64,000 bases of DNA from Halichondria panicea. Its lineage: Eukaryota > Porifera > Demospongiae > Suberitida > Halichondriidae. The notes below the pieces were generated by a model. That model had not been told where the DNA came from. It made no database searches and was given only the letters and a program-made list of their open reading frames with translations. The first letter of the stretch is position 1, and every line of letters begins with the position of its first letter. Position numbers and translations under genes: made by a program. Shown piece after piece: positions 23,181 to 35,519 of the stretch. Location of the stretch: positions 3,181,001 to 3,245,000 of the forward strand of contig NC_087391.1 of the NCBI RefSeq assembly GCF_963675165.1. Reading direction: 5' to 3'.

Positions 23181-23894
23181 AAGCGATATACAAGAGCACA
23201 CTGTAATTATTCCATTCAATCTTTACGAGTAAACATACCTAATTCATACGAATTCACGAACGAAAACATTCAAAACCATTGTAGGAAAGTTAGACACTAC
23301 ATGTTTGGCTATCTAGAAGGACTTGTGCCTGGAAAGGAGCTGGATGAGAAACTTAAAAAGTATAAAACTGCGGTGAAGTCACACAGGCGTATTGGAATAC
23401 ACGAGTGACCACGACAATTTGTCCTAGAACTTTCTAATGACCTAACTTAGTTTATTGTACTGTTTTGTGCACTGTTTCATAATACTAACATGATTGCATT
23501 AATTTTTATAAAGTTGAAACAATTCCTGCAACGGTGCCATAATAAAATAATAGTCTACTTATTGAATCTACTTCTTACTTAATGTGACCTAGTATGGTTT
23601 GCAATGGAATGTAAACCTTGCATACCAAATATGGACTTGTGAAACCACACAGGGCTGGAGTTAAATCACTTTTAAACAAAATACAATATTAGCTCTAAGG
23701 TTAAAGGTGAACCAAAAAAATCAAATTTGAAGCCATACAAAATGTAGCCCAGTCCACCCCCTTTAAGATAAAACACCATGGAGATATTAAACAATAAAAA
23801 AAGCCAATAGAATGGGCATTTGTGGCTAACTGCACTATATAAAAGAAGAGAGGGTATGCATGGCCATGAAACTCAAATCACTATCTATAGTACA

Positions 23895-24030
23895 AGCAGA
23901 ATTCAAATGTCGGCGGATGAATATGTGAATTTGAATGAAGTGCTAAAAATAGAAGCTAAAAATAGAAATTTCTATTTTTAGCACTTCACGCAGTCATGGC
24001 ACATTCATCCGTCCACAATTGAATTCTGCT
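23895..24030. repeat. Long imperfect hairpin
   Basis: AGCAGAATTCAA (23,895) pairs with TTGAATTCTGCT (ends 24,030). GAAGTGCTAAAAATAGAA (23,937) pairs with TTCTATTTTTAGCACTTC (ends 23,987). GGCGGATGAAT also pairs with ATTCATCCGTC. One arm holds a 13-bp tandem duplication (23,942-23,967) that would bulge the stem. Possible hairpin RNA or MITE remnant. Confidence 0.7.
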
Positions 24031-24049
24031 CTTTTGCTGCTCTGTCTTC

Positions 24050-24515
24050 TTCTCATTATGACTCTGGAAGGAATTAGACTTGGCTTTTTAGAAGCAGGGT
24101 AAGTATTATATTATATAGATCCACAGCTTTTAGTATCTTACATCTTGTTGGAGTCTGAATGGAATTCTAGAACTCAAATGAGGGAAGTACTGGAGACTAT
24201 TATTCAGGTAAGCTGTAAAGGTACAATTATGATCTTTACTATTATTATAATAATGATGTGAAAACATCAGAATTTGATGGTTTATGCTGACGTGTGTGGT
24301 CAGTACCCTAGGTTTCCTTTAGATTTCGAAAGGTTTCTGGATGCAAAATTTGCTGAAGACAATTCAGATGATGAAATTAAAAACAAGGTAAAAGATATTC
24401 ATCCCGCTAACATGTCATACGTACGCAAAATTATGTAAGCCTAATATTCGCTGCAGGAGAAGTACAACGTCACCTACTACCATCTAGCAACAATCCAAAA
24501 CTGGATTATGTGACC
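24050..24515 (+). other. Possible small exons of an unrecognised gene
   Basis: Exon-like pieces with fitting splice signals: MTLEGIRLGFLEAG ending near 24,099, TQMREVLETIIQ ending at 24,208 before GTAAGC, DFERFLDAKFAEDNSDDEIKNK ending before GTAAAA at about 24,388, and EKYNVTYYHLATIQNW after a CAG near 24,456. No family recognised, and the chain may be chance. Confidence 0.3.
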
Positions 24516-24571
24516 TTATTTAATGTATTGTAACTAGATCTACTGTAAACAGTTTGATGCTTCATGCTATT

Positions 24572-25337
24572 ACCGTACCCTCGCGAAAATACGCCCACCC
24601 TTTTCTGCAAGAAGTCTAGGCTTATTAGGGGACTGGGCGTTTAATCGCGAACAGCGAGTTTTCATTCGAATATACGCCCACCCGCGGCCTCAAATCGAGG
24701 TTTACACTTTGCTTTGTGGCAATTCTGTATTAATTTATTGTATTAATTTATTGTATTTTCATTTTAATAGATAGTATGAACATTTTATTGACAACAACAA
24801 TGTTATAAACTAATGCATGAGTATGATTAAAGCATGACAAGAGAATGAACATGAAGAAGTGGACTCTGACTCTATTCGTTGCTTGTTGATGTCAGATGTA
24901 GCAGAAACTTCTCGAAGGATGGTAGGTCATACTCCTACAGAGCAGCTATCAGGTACTTTGTTTCAGAAAACCAAGGCAAGGTAACCTGCAAAATTAGCCT
25001 GTGTGATAACTTTCTTAGACTTTCTGTTTCCTTTCTCAGCATATAGGACTACTTGTTCCCTGCATATACATCTTCAGGGGCAAACAGATCCATACAGAGA
25101 AAGTTATAATGTCTGATCTTGGTCCAGCAAGGAGTATAGTCTTACTAGCTACTACCTAAAACTTCCTTTCTTCACAAAAATTAATAGTAAACATGTGGCA
25201 TTCAGCTACTGCGCATGCTCAACTTCTTATTCTGGGTGGGCTTATAATCGAGTGAAAATACCCTTGTGCAAGAACTTCGAAGCAAAAGAGGGGATGGGCG
25301 TTTATTCAAGATGGGCTTATTTTCGCGAGGGTATGGT
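24572..25337. mobile_element. MITE with ATT 3-bp duplication
   Basis: Inverted ends ACCGTACCCTCGCGAAAATA and, from the right, ACCATACCCTCGCGAAAATA, flanked by ATT on both sides. The 3-bp duplication suggests a Harbinger-type element. The 766-bp interior contains an exon-like stretch near 24,845-24,985 (NEHEEVDSDSIRCLLMSDVAE) that I do not recognise. Confidence 0.7.
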
Positions 25338-25769
25338 ATTAATAAAGAATATCATTGCCAGAGTCAGCCAAAGTACTACAATGCAGTTGCATGATATGGG
25401 CATGGCCCAAAATCAGGCCACGCCCAACCACTACAGGAGCATAAATTATTATTTTCTACATGCACTACACAACCTCGCTTCCTTATTAGCTTGCTTTTGA
25501 CGGCATTCATATGTGATAGTACTTAGGAAAAGGGCCCTTAACGCGGGGATAATCAAAATCGAGTTTGTAGTATGATCTTATAAAGAATTTCAACAGCTAC
25601 ACACTGATATGCAGATCGTTCGCGTAGCGTTTTTAGTTAGATGGCTTCAAAGAAATGCGTTTCGAAAAATTGACTTTCAAAGTTCAATGAAATATTGGAA
25701 TGTTTCCCCAACTTTTCCCCATACCTCCGTATACTAGCCTCGTGCGGTGACGTAACCATCTTGCAAGAG

Positions 25770-27045
25770 ATATTAATTTCGCAAGTAAAGAACTTCCCCC
25801 AGAGCATTACTTCCAAGGTTGTCTCCACAAATTGATGCTATCGTACCAAAGTATCGCCTTGGAAAACCGTTGATATCCACCAGCACGCCTACATTCTCCT
25901 GTGTAATAGCATACAAATACAGTACCTCAGCATGTGCTGGACGATGAAAATTCAATTATCTGTCTCTATTTTAAAAACAACATTACACTAATTAATACAT
26001 ACCAACTTCACGACCTCCACGATATAGTTGGCATAGTATACTTTTTGATAAGCCTGGTCTTCACAACTGCAAGGAGTTGAATTGAACCTAACTGGGATCT
26101 CAGTTTTGGAGTAAGGTTTCCAAGAGTATAATAGAAGAACCCTACAAACACAACAAATTACAATTCTTAATACAAATCGAGCCAGCACTATAATTATAAT
26201 ATATGTACATAACCTAGTTTGTGTTCGACCCGAGGGGATTCACAACCACACAGTCGTCATAGTACAGTATGAGCTGCAAAGTATCATTCCGGACAGAAAA
26301 CAGTGGATGTGATTTGAAATTTTCGCCATCACAATAGTCACGCAAAAAACCAGAAGAATCAGAGTGACCACTGTCCACCTATACCATAAGATTATGAGAA
26401 CGAGTTGTCGGCTATAGTTGTGACTAACCTCAGATACCAGTGTTTTACTCTTCAGCAGAAGACGTAGGGATTCAAGAATGGGAACATACATCAAAGTATC
26501 CTTAGTCTCTACAAGACGACGTTTACGTCCACTCCCTTTGTATGTGCGACCAGGATCCTAGAAATACATTGAAGAGTCACTAATTTCTAATTTCTCATAA
26601 GGGGCGATAATTCTTACCTGCTCTCTGCAATATTTCAACTGCAAGTAATGGGTGTCCAATTGTGGAAACAAGGCACCATAAACGCCATTTGGATGAAGAG
26701 TTTCGAGCACAGTGGTTGTCTCATCCTTATCCACACAGGCTTCCCGCAAAGCACTCTGTACCTTCAGCTTTATCTTGTCTAGCATGACCTTGCAATTTAT
26801 TATAAATTAAATAACCACACAACATTAAACAATGTGTGAATGTACAAATCTAATCTGTACCTCATACAACGAATCTGTATCTTTAATGATGGATTCCATC
26901 ACTGACTGGGGGATTCTATGTGTGTCTCTGACTTTTAAGATCCACAAAGCTGCAGCTCTTTGGATAGTCGAAAAGTAGTGGCTATCAGATTCAGGAGACA
27001 TAGGATTTAGTGAGTCATCCGAGTCAACGACGCTATCTTTTGAAG
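25770..27045 (-). pseudogene. Truncated multi-exon gene of an uncharacterised, repeated family
   Basis: Exons read leftward: about 27,045-26,861, 26,788-26,618, 26,557-26,429, about 26,380-26,216, about 26,143-26,026 and about 25,930-25,770, with GT-AG junctions where checked. Hallmarks are AALWILKVRDTHRIP, LKYCREQ, LMYVPILESLRLLL, LILYYDDCVVVNPLGS, FFYYTLGNLTPKLRSQLGS (then IQLLAVVK) and GTIASICGDNLGSNALG. I recall this motif series from sponge, cnidarian and fish proteins without an assigned function. The gene stops shortly after NALG, where the family normally continues, so it is a 3'-truncated copy. Related fragments lie at 58,190-58,800 and near 38,525-38,572. Confidence 0.65.
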
Positions 27046-27210
27046 AGAGATATATTGGCGATCAATAATTGGTGATTGGAGGCTGATGTCAGGCTGATGT
27101 CATCAGGGGCCGGGGAGCTCTGTCTTGGATGTTGGAAAACTTGACAATGTTTATTGTGTGCAAAGTAGACATGGTTTCGAAACGTGTGAAAGTTTACGAA
27201 AGCTCTGCAG

Positions 27211-28392
27211 CACCATAGATACTATAAATTACATGGATATGAAACGCCTCTAGATTACAGTGATTCCAGATAGTATCCGGAGTTTTGCTGGGAGGAGGAT
27301 TGTCTCACAGCTACCAGAAAATGAAGAGCTACTGGCAAGCAAAGAATCTGTTGTCACAAGAGTCTACGATTGAAAACTGAAGTGATACCACTATGATTGG
27401 CTTTAACTAGGTCTGTAAAGTAAGTTTTAGTTATGATTGTTCCAATTAGAGCGTTGTAGCTGATTTGTAGCTGATTTGTGGAGCTAAAATGGCTATATTC
27501 ACTCTTTTAATAACTTTGTGTTAGTTCATCTGCTGTTTGAAAAGAATTACTGTGTTTATTTTTTGTGTAGTAGTTAGCCAGTAGGTATAGGTACTGGGTC
27601 CACTTGCTTTAACTATCTGGTTACAAACAGTTGAAGGTGTTTTCAAGTGTCCTTCTTTGTGTCAGTTGATTTCTTACCACATTTATTGAATGTCTGTACT
27701 AAATTTTATTGCGTAGAGTAAGGGCATGTTCACCGGGTCCACTAAGTTTTATTAATGCACATGTCTTAGTTTGGCTAAAAAGCAAGTTCAAATGTACTAA
27801 AAATTCACGCTCTCAATGAATTGTTGTTGATTATTACGATTATGAAATTATAGCTACAGAATTATTTTTCGTTCGTATAATTATTATAGTAGTTACAATG
27901 TCATACTTACTGTTTGCTTATGTTTTGCAGCCAGACTACACCTCAGACAATGCCTCGCGAGAAGAAGGAACCATTCATTGACTGGCGAAAGAATGACACG
28001 AGAATGTGACGTCCACATGTCTATGTCAAAGCCTCTACTCCACATCAGCTATTATAGCCAAGCATGCATTATCATGATTCATTCATTTCCAATCTATCTA
28101 GACACATAGTTTTTTATATTAAATCCCAGAATGCACATGTAAAGTTATTCTTGTTATTGTCAAGCCTCCATCATCATTATCATTCTCAGTCAGAAATTTT
28201 CAAAAGTCATCTGAGACGCTCTCAGAGCTGGAACAACCTGGAACAACTAGAGACACACTTTCAGTAGCCATTTTTATTTGGAAAAATTCGTATACTAGAC
28301 CGTTACATCCGAGGCAATCATCATCCCAGCCCAAACGTCCGTTTACGGAGGCGTTTCATATCCATGTAATTTATAGTATCTATGGCAGCACC
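27211..28392. repeat. Segment bracketed by about 48-bp inverted repeats
   Basis: CCATAGATACTATAAATTAC... at 27,218-27,262 recurs in reverse complement at 28,340-28,386, followed in both by ATGGATATGAAACGCCTC. The interior has an exon-like piece at about 27,930-28,008 (MPREKKEPFIDWRKNDTRM). Probably a mobile element whose true ends I could not define. Confidence 0.45.
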
Positions 28393-28742
28393 CATTCAGT
28401 CCACTACTAAATCTTGGCGAGTCAGCATGATAGAGACGAATGTGTCTCACAAAACTTTTTGTAGTGCTGCAAAAATATTGACAGCAGGGACAATCATAGC
28501 TTGACATGGCAGAATATATACCTATAGTATAGTGTGCTACTAGCTATATGTAGGTATCCTTTCTACTATACTCGTAAGTACCTACGTACGTATAGCAAGC
28601 TCAGAATGATGAATTGCACGTGGTATACTACTGAGAGTTGGGCGGAGCCAATCTCTGAAGTAAAACTCACGTGGTTAGTCACGTGGAAATGCCTGGAAAT
28701 GCGCTTGCGCGTAGATCAAGGCACGAAGTGCAAAAAGACAGC

Positions 28743-30651
28743 ATGGCAGCATCTACGATGGCAGCTACAGCAAGAGATCATAGTGACACTGGAGTTGTCT
28801 AACTATCTGGCTGATCAAGGACAGCACCAAGATGTACTGACTGCTGTAGAAGTGAACAGACTGACTGGAGCTGATTTCCTCGAACTTACCAGCAGCCATC
28901 TCAAGGAGCTGTTTCCAGTGTTAGGGGCAAGGATGTCTGTTCAAAGGCTGATTTCATCCTTTACTTCTAAGCCTGCACCAAACCAACAGTCTGAAACTCC
29001 TTTAGCTAAAGTAAGTTTTAATAATTGCCTTTTAATACTATATACCATGCATTATACTTTACAGGTAAGAACAAGCTCATCGGCTAACAAGGATTGGGTT
29101 AAAACTTTCAAACTCCCTGATCGTTTCAACAACCGCACTATGAAATCCCTCAGGGAGGGTGTGATAACCAAGGCCGCTCGCATAGACATCATTGGCTCGT
29201 TGTATATCTTGATGATGCAGAATGATCCTAAACCAAACGGCTTTGTCTATGAAATGGCCTGAAATGGCCTGCACAAGGCTCATGGAGAAATATCCTGTAA
29301 TTACGGACAATACTGATTAAGTTAACATTATCATTAATCGCACATGACCATGGCACATGCAGGAACAGCTTACAGAAATTCAGGAATGGCCGTAGAGGCG
29401 ACAAGGATGATGAACCTGACGTGGATATCCCCGATACCACCCCCAAGAGAACAAGTACTGCGAAAAAGCGTAGAATTACACTACAAACTGTCATGTTAAC
29501 AAACTGTCATGTTAACGCGAATGTATTACGTGGTTCATGTGCATGTGTATAGCTTTCCCTGATCCCATGCAGCATCCCCTGAGGGTATAGACATCTGCAG
29601 TGAATCCTACTAAAAATCACTTTGATATATGAGGAGGTAGCAAAGAGCAACCCAAAGGCATCTAAATTGAAACGTTTGTTGTTGGAAACATTTGGTGGTA
29701 GGAGAGAGTGGATTATAAAAGATGAACCCTCTATTACTGAAGTTCTGGATGTTTTTCCTATGTATATAAAGTTTGGCCATGTGCATGATGATGTATACTC
29801 TTTGTACTTATAATAATAGCTCAAACGAGAGCTGACCATGATTCTGGGCTTGCCTAAGGGGCTTGCCTAAGAAACATGATTTCCTGAGAGAGTGGCCAGT
29901 GTTCAAGGAGAAACTCATCAAGCTTGCACAGATTGAAGCACCGACGAGACCTTGCATAAGAGAAACCCTTCAAAAGATTCCTAGATTCCTCCTCAAAGCG
30001 AGGAGGAGGAGGAGGATCATTGTAAGAAAACCTAAATTTTCTATGCGCATGTCCGTGCATTTGATTTCAATTATGCAGTTTTGGAGTTTGTCTGTTGTTT
30101 GAGCCTTCTGGATAATTTCCTTGCAAGCAGGGCCAAAATGCGGCTGCTCTACGAGTTTCCGGTGAGTTGATTAGCCCAAGCAATTAAGTTTTGGCAGTGT
30201 AATTTATCTATAATTATTTGATGTCATTTTAGCGTTAATGTTATACACATTTTTTCATACATACACACGCACACACACAAAATGATATAGGCTGATGAAG
30301 ATCTACAGAAGAATATCAAGAACCTACCTCCTGCTCCAGCAATTGTATTATCTCATTCGGACTCTGCTGTCCAAATGATCGTGGTTGCAGAAAAGAGTAT
30401 TATTGTTGAGCCAGAATTATTGTTGAGCCAGACACCATTGAACAATGTCCATCTATTTCACGTTCAACATCGCTTATCCCAAACCACTTTTGGTTTTTAT
30501 ACAACACCACATTTTTGGTATTAAGGATGACCAGATGACCAGGTTGCTGGCAGGACTTCACAAACTTGAATTATCACAAACATTCATGCCAATCACAATC
30601 ATGCATTACATTCGTTTATTTATACACCTCTTTCCTAATTGTTATTATTGA
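28743..30651 (+). pseudogene. SAMD3-like protein (N-terminal SAM domain), frames broken
   Basis: It starts MAASTMAATARDHSD. A SAM domain follows (VLTAVEVNRLTGADFLELTS...LKELFPVLGARMSVQRLI), then WVKTFKLPDRFNNRTMKSLR, a KFRNGRRG basic stretch, REWIIKDEPSITEVLDVFP, LREWPVFKEKLIKLAQ and a C-terminal FNIAYPKPLLVFIQHHIFGI. This order matches SAMD3-like proteins of fishes and basal animals, where the function is unclear and SAM domains mediate protein-protein contacts. Exact duplications of 10 bp (29,251-29,270), about 16 bp (near 29,485-29,517), 13 bp (29,846-29,871) and 17 bp (30,399-30,432) break it; discounting the 13-bp copy restores LGLPKKHDFLREW. A one-base shift near 28,800 also exists. Exon boundaries after 29,300 are approximate. 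Confidence 0.7.
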
Positions 30652-30847
30652 TGTCAACGCCAAATTTCTGGATGGGAATAAATACATATACCAGCATGTT
30701 GCATGACACACTGTAACATGTCATGTTAATTGGTCACATGATGGTCACATGATCTTTATTTTCATTTAAGGATATTATAACAAAACAATATGTGCAATTA
30801 CTATGTTTAATATTGAATACTTTATGTGACGTTGGCTAATTTTTGAT

Positions 30848-31430
30848 GCCCAGAGAGAGTAGCCCTCAAAAGATAGAGTATGTTGTCATGATTGCAAAAT
30901 TGTCTTAGCTCTGGCAGCCACCCCTAGAGGTAGGCTATGTTGTGTATCTCAAGAATACAGGTATCTCAAGAATACAGATACAGTAACTGCTACTCTCCCC
31001 TCCCCATTTTGTTTTTGAAGCTTGATCTTAGCATCTTCATAGCCGCTTTTTGCAGTTTTCTTACGGCATGACATCATCACCATTTATGGGGCTAATTAGC
31101 ATAATTGAATTAAGCTAATTAGTTTTTTGGAAAAAGAAAACATTGAACTTTATGTTGAATCATCTTGATGTAGCTAGGTTGCAAAAAATACAGCATTGTG
31201 TTAAATTTTGGTATTCGACTTTGTCTTTATACTACTTCTCTGTAAAATCTGATGCTCTGCTCTGAATCCAACGCGTTCCACCAAAGCGGAAGCGCTTTGA
31301 CTAAGCAGCCACCATTACCTTACTTTTCTCAATTTAGCAATTAAGCATATCAATGCATAGGCAATTCTTTGCTCTATCATCTGGTATTTAAATCTCAGCC
31401 TGCTCAACAATACTCTATGATGTTACGAAG
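30848..31430. repeat. Dispersed repeat shared with 40,550-40,990 and 37,255-37,495
   Basis: 30,848-31,210 closely matches 40,547-40,985 (for example CTCTGGCAGCCACCC and AAGCTAATTAGTTTTTTGG), so it is an end-less relic of the TTAA element at 40,348-40,997. 31,227-31,385 matches 37,255-37,495 in reverse complement (AACGCGTTCCACC...GCAGCCACCATTACCT). No gene seen to 32,030. Confidence 0.65.
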
Positions 31431-32029
31431 TGACTGAACACATGATATAAGTGTTCTCACGGTACATGGCGGATCTGCAGAAACTTGTGTTTGAGGTTCT
31501 ATGTTTGAGGTTTGAGGTTCTATGTTTGAGGTTCAACTAGGTTCAGGAAGATGGTCCACCTCAAGTGCGTCGGGATTCTCAGTTTTTAGCTTAACCTCAG
31601 CTTCCTACCTAGCTATGATCCCAGTCTCAGTCTCACCCATTTCTACTACTATGGGTCATTCATTCTAAGTGAGATCAACACGCTTCCCGAAACTTGGTAC
31701 ATTCATAGTATGCATAACCACAAGAATTTTTGGGGTCCTTGTTGCATGGCTTCTGAAATACAAGGTGCCAAAGTTGTGAGTCTTGTGCAATTTAAGTCAA
31801 TATATCTCAGAGCCATGATATCTGAAAATATGGGGTGAAAGGTCATTGTCCGCTATACATTGTCACTATATCTGCTATATTGTGGTTTGTAATAATTATG
31901 GGGATCCTTAATAGGGATCCTTCCATTTTTTTTAGCATTAACCGAATAGCTGCGGTTATGATTTCATACAAAATCTATTAAATTACTTTCATTATCAGCT
32001 AGAAGCAGTAGCAGTTTTCTGCAGGCAGC

Positions 32030-32560
32030 AAACTAGTCCAGCCGAGGCAGGATCATTTCTGTGTATAGCGATCTGATTTAATGTGCTTGATTTAATATGC
32101 TTGTCCACCTGCCTCTGAGTGTGTGAAATATACTAGAAGAGTAGCTGGCCTGTTTTTAGAGTGTAGTCTACAACGTTTGATATTCAAATTATTTTCTCTA
32201 GCAAAGAAAGGTGACAGTAGTCTACAGTAGTTACGGATCTCCTGGTTTCCAACGAAACAGTCAACCAGCCAAGGCCAGAGCAAGGGATCACTTCAGAGCA
32301 TTTAATATGTGCTTATGAGTTTTTAGAGTGTAGTGTACAGTGTTTGATATTCAATTTATTTGTTTCAGTGTAGATGCACCCCTTAGTAACAGTAACAGTT
32401 CTCTGTAGTTCTAAGTCAACCAGCCAAGGACAGAGCGAGAGACTACTAGCTAATAATACTATACGCTTACCTACGTAGCTTGTAAAGGTCCAGCAGTGTG
32501 CTGAAGCCCGAGTTTAAAATACAGAAGCCCAGTGTTGCAATGTAAAGGGGGTTATGCTAT
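32030..32560. repeat. Dispersed repeat, reverse copy of 895-1,675
   Basis: Contains 'ATCTCCTGGTTTCCAACGAA' and 'CAACCAGCCAAGG' blocks in reverse order to the copy at the start of the window. Two internal half-copies are again visible. No coding potential. Confidence 0.6.
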
Positions 32561-32689
32561 CTCGTCCACCTCGTCCACAATGTGAAGAACAGGAAAGTTT
32601 GGGCTAGGCAGGCCAGGAGTGGAACTGCTTGTGTGTGTGTATCTTAATGTGCCTTTATGTGCGCGTGTGTGTGTCTGTATATGTGTTCT

Positions 32690-32909
32690 CCTACCAGAGG
32701 AGACATCGCCATTGCTGTCCTCAAGCTGTTCAAGCACATCGGCACAAGTAAACAAAGATGCTAATGAAATTTTAACATAAGGCTTGGAAATTTCTAGACT
32801 AGATTGCACGTGATTCTACAGCTCTTCCGGAATGTGCGTAGTTCGAGCTACTTCCTAAGTATCGCAGAATTAGAATTTCGCAAGTGGCCCGTGGCGGTTA
32901 AAGGGTTAA
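32690..32909 (-). mobile_element. piggyBac-type MITE, 5' fragment
   Basis: Ends at TTAA (32,906-32,909) next to GGCCCGTGGCGGTTAAAGGG. Reading leftward it encodes LFTCADVLEQLE, as in the full copy at 57,277-58,020. The other end is missing. Confidence 0.75.
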
Positions 32910-34180
32910 GAAAAAGCAATATAAAAGCATATAAAAGCAAGAACTAACACAATAATAGCAGAGTGTCATGTACGTCATGTACATGTAGTAAGTAGATAAT
33001 GTCGATAGTGTAGCAGCTATTAGGGGTTGCTATTATGCCAATACTGCACCTAACTCTACGGCAGCAGAAGTTGAAGTCAACTGTGCATTAGTGAAAAACG
33101 TACAGTGTGTGCACGGGCTGGTTGCACTGCACTTCTGCACTTCAACTTCTAACTGTTTACATGTACAAAAAGAGCTTTTCACAAAAACTTTAAAACTCCT
33201 TTTTCTATATAAAAAGCACCCAATCATCCGGATTATGGATTGACTCGAATAGCCGCGGCTTGCCTCAATCATCCTCCGGATTTATTCGAATAACTGCGGC
33301 GGCTAGTTGCTCTGGACTTCTGGACTTCAACGATCCTTTCTTGCCGTAGTTCTCGAGCTAGAGATGCTCAGCTGTCAAGAGTTGTACTGATGGATTAATC
33401 ACGATGGATTAATCACGTCCTACTAAGTCCAGCAGAGACATCATATTACGACACGTGACGTCACGTTTGATCATGTGAGCTGTCCAACCGTAATTAATTA
33501 ATTAATTAATAATGTCCAATTTTGAGTGTGTGCTAAACACAACTGAAACTAACTTAACCCGTCCTTGCTACCGAGATTTTTAAAATTTCGTTGTACAGGA
33601 GCTATATACGCACACGCTGTAGGTACTAGCACATTACTAGCTCTTTCACGTGGTATTTTCACGTGGTATTTTCAATATCTTGCCTCGAGGTACAATACTG
33701 TCGAAAGAAAAGTGACCGTTTGATGATGACTTCAAGATCTTCGTAGTATAACCTCAGTGAGCTGCTAGACAGTGAGAATGTCAACAGTGACTGGGATCAT
33801 AGCTAGGTAGGAAGCTACTTCAAGCTAGGCCAGTTTATGGATCTGGTAAGTCTAAGCCTACAGTAGCATCTGTACTACAGACTGTATTGTGATAGCTTCA
33901 GTATAGGTTACAGCACCAATGAGCCACCATTGAACTTGTATACCTGTGTTTCCCGGGAAAAGGGCGTCGACCTCGCAGAGAAGTTTCGGCAATTAGTTGG
34001 GGGTGGTCAGTTGCTAGGTAATGATGATGATTTCATGGCGGAAATAGTTACGAGTTACGAGTTATTTCATTTCAATGTATGGTTCATGAGATTATGGTAT
34101 AGATTTTTAAATTAGCATTACCGTCTCAGTGTCTTTTACCAAATCTAAATCTAACAGGATATAGGTACAAGGATATTGCT
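32910..34180. other. Mostly non-coding; fragment of the second TTAA family near 33,553-33,960
   Basis: TTAACCCG at about 33,555, then AAGAAAAGTGACCGTTTGAT and AGTGACTGGGATCATA blocks that match 42,180-42,330 in reverse, so this is a decayed copy of the 41,591-42,496 family. A (TTAA)n run sits at 33,490-33,512. No gene recognised. Confidence 0.5.
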
Positions 34181-34269
34181 ATACCATTTGCTGCTGTAAT
34201 GGCAGTGTTAAAAATAGGTAGTTATACAATAGCACCATGCCAACACTCATGGTGTCAACACTCACCAAA

Positions 34270-34480
34270 TAATTGTAACCAAATGCACCTATCAATGTCA
34301 AGCCCCACCCCTGACATACGGGAGGGCACTCACTTTCCCCCCAACACAGAGTCAACATTTTCCCCAGCAATGTTGATGCGTATGCGCATCACAAAGTTGC
34401 TAGATTAGCTGCCCAGTGTACCCCCACCATATATATACCATATATATACAAGGGGATTGATAGGCACATGAGGAACCCCC
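34270..34480. mobile_element. Decayed MITE related to the one at 53,004
   Basis: Begins TGCACCTATCAATGTCAAGCCCCACC and ends near GGGGATTGATAGGCACA, similar to the inverted ends of the 337-bp MITE at 53,004-53,340 but more diverged. Confidence 0.45.
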
Positions 34481-34499
34481 ACCATTCATTATAAATGTA

Positions 34500-35470
34500 T
34501 AATCCCCACCCAATCCCCTATACTGCCGGCTTGACATGTAAAGGGTGCTTGTAAGACCTTGTGGAACATGCACTTGCCTATAATCAGCGACCTGTGTAAA
34601 AGGTTGAAACACTCCGCGTTATAATTAATTTTGCGCTCGTGAATATGTTGTGGTTGATCGTTCTGTGTTGTATTTTAACTGTTTCTAGCTCTTCTATCCA
34701 CTAGGCTTAACAAGCTCTAAGTCCGTTGTATTTTTTTGGAGTTTAGCTTGAATTACTCTCTGTCAACTTTTCCTCTTTCCCTGCAAAATATTGGTTATTA
34801 AGTGCTGCTGTACTGGTCCTGACACTTTTAGAGACACCACGGGCCTTGACCTCCCACGGCCAACTCACAACTCGTAACTGTTACGTGTTACAATAACAAT
34901 AAAGGGTGCAAATAGTGTTGTGCATGCACGTTGCTATACACGGACTTTTGAGACCATTTTAAGGTTGCGGTAAATCATGATTTTCTTATAATGATTTTCC
35001 ATGATAAAAATTTGAAGCACACACATGATATGCTGTATGTCAAGTATCAGTCTTCAGCTCTGAGAAACAACACAAAACTAGTAGTAACTTCCAAAAACAC
35101 TTCTTATATGATGCTTCTTACCATTCTGGAGGGCGGGTCGAAGCGTTTTTTCCACTTAAAATCGCGGCCAGAGCCAAGGAAAACAGCCGCCCTGCATATA
35201 GTGAAGCTAAGCTTTATGTCTATTCGAGCCATGAAATGACTACTGCGTTTCAGCTGGACATATAATTAATGAGCAAACGGTTGCCGTAACCTTAAGTGAG
35301 AAACAAGATCCCCGTTCACAAGAGTGAAGTCATGAAGTCATCTATCACATCGCAATCGTATTGATAAGCCAATGTTGATAAGCCAATGTGTCCGAACTGA
35401 GTCTGGAGATGACGTGACCCAGGTGAACCAAATACCAAATGTGTACGTGACTGATCTGAAGTGATGAGTT
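34500..35470. other. Intergenic, nothing recognised
   Basis: AT-rich sequence with a few short duplications. No open frame or repeat family that I recognise. Confidence 0.5.
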
Positions 35471-35519
35471 ACATGTATGTTAATCTGCACGCATAATTGC
35501 GAAACAAGAGCTCACGCTG

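Larger units (their letters stand above)
16032..23408 (+). pseudogene. DDE_3-superfamily (IS630/Tc1-related) transposase split by a transposon
   Basis: Part 1 (16,032-17,557) starts MPKKSKRRLQ, with a Ser/Pro/Glu-rich N-terminus, a helix-turn-helix region (VGKNDKTVRRWRTG), QGRYERKGVLW, the first Asp in FIFHDETTF, the second in CWIFDNSSCHNAMADD, and the Glu motif ELNPIERVWAQ. The last codons before the break spell VWAQM. Part 2 (23,175-23,408) resumes with KRYTRAHCNYSIQSL and ends SHRRIGIHE. The inner element therefore sits exactly between two codons of this gene. Other damage: a shift near 16,340 in an A-run, a shift near 16,905, loss of about 13 codons after GEKT, a 17-bp duplication (17,003-17,036), a TAG near 17,080, and a 13-bp duplication (17,338-17,363) whose removal restores NGKEQRMYTVV. 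A long-dead copy, family clear. Confidence 0.85.
15750..23839. mobile_element. Outer DDE_3-type transposon, host of a nested insertion
   Basis: Inverted ends TATAGTGCAGTTAACCA (15,750) and, reverse-complemented from 23,839, TATAGTGCAGTTAGCCA enclose the split transposase gene. The outermost TATA or TA may be the target duplication. Subtracting the inner element (17,558-23,174 plus one CAGATG copy) leaves an ordinary element of about 2.5 kb. The ends are imperfect, which fits an old copy. Confidence 0.6.
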
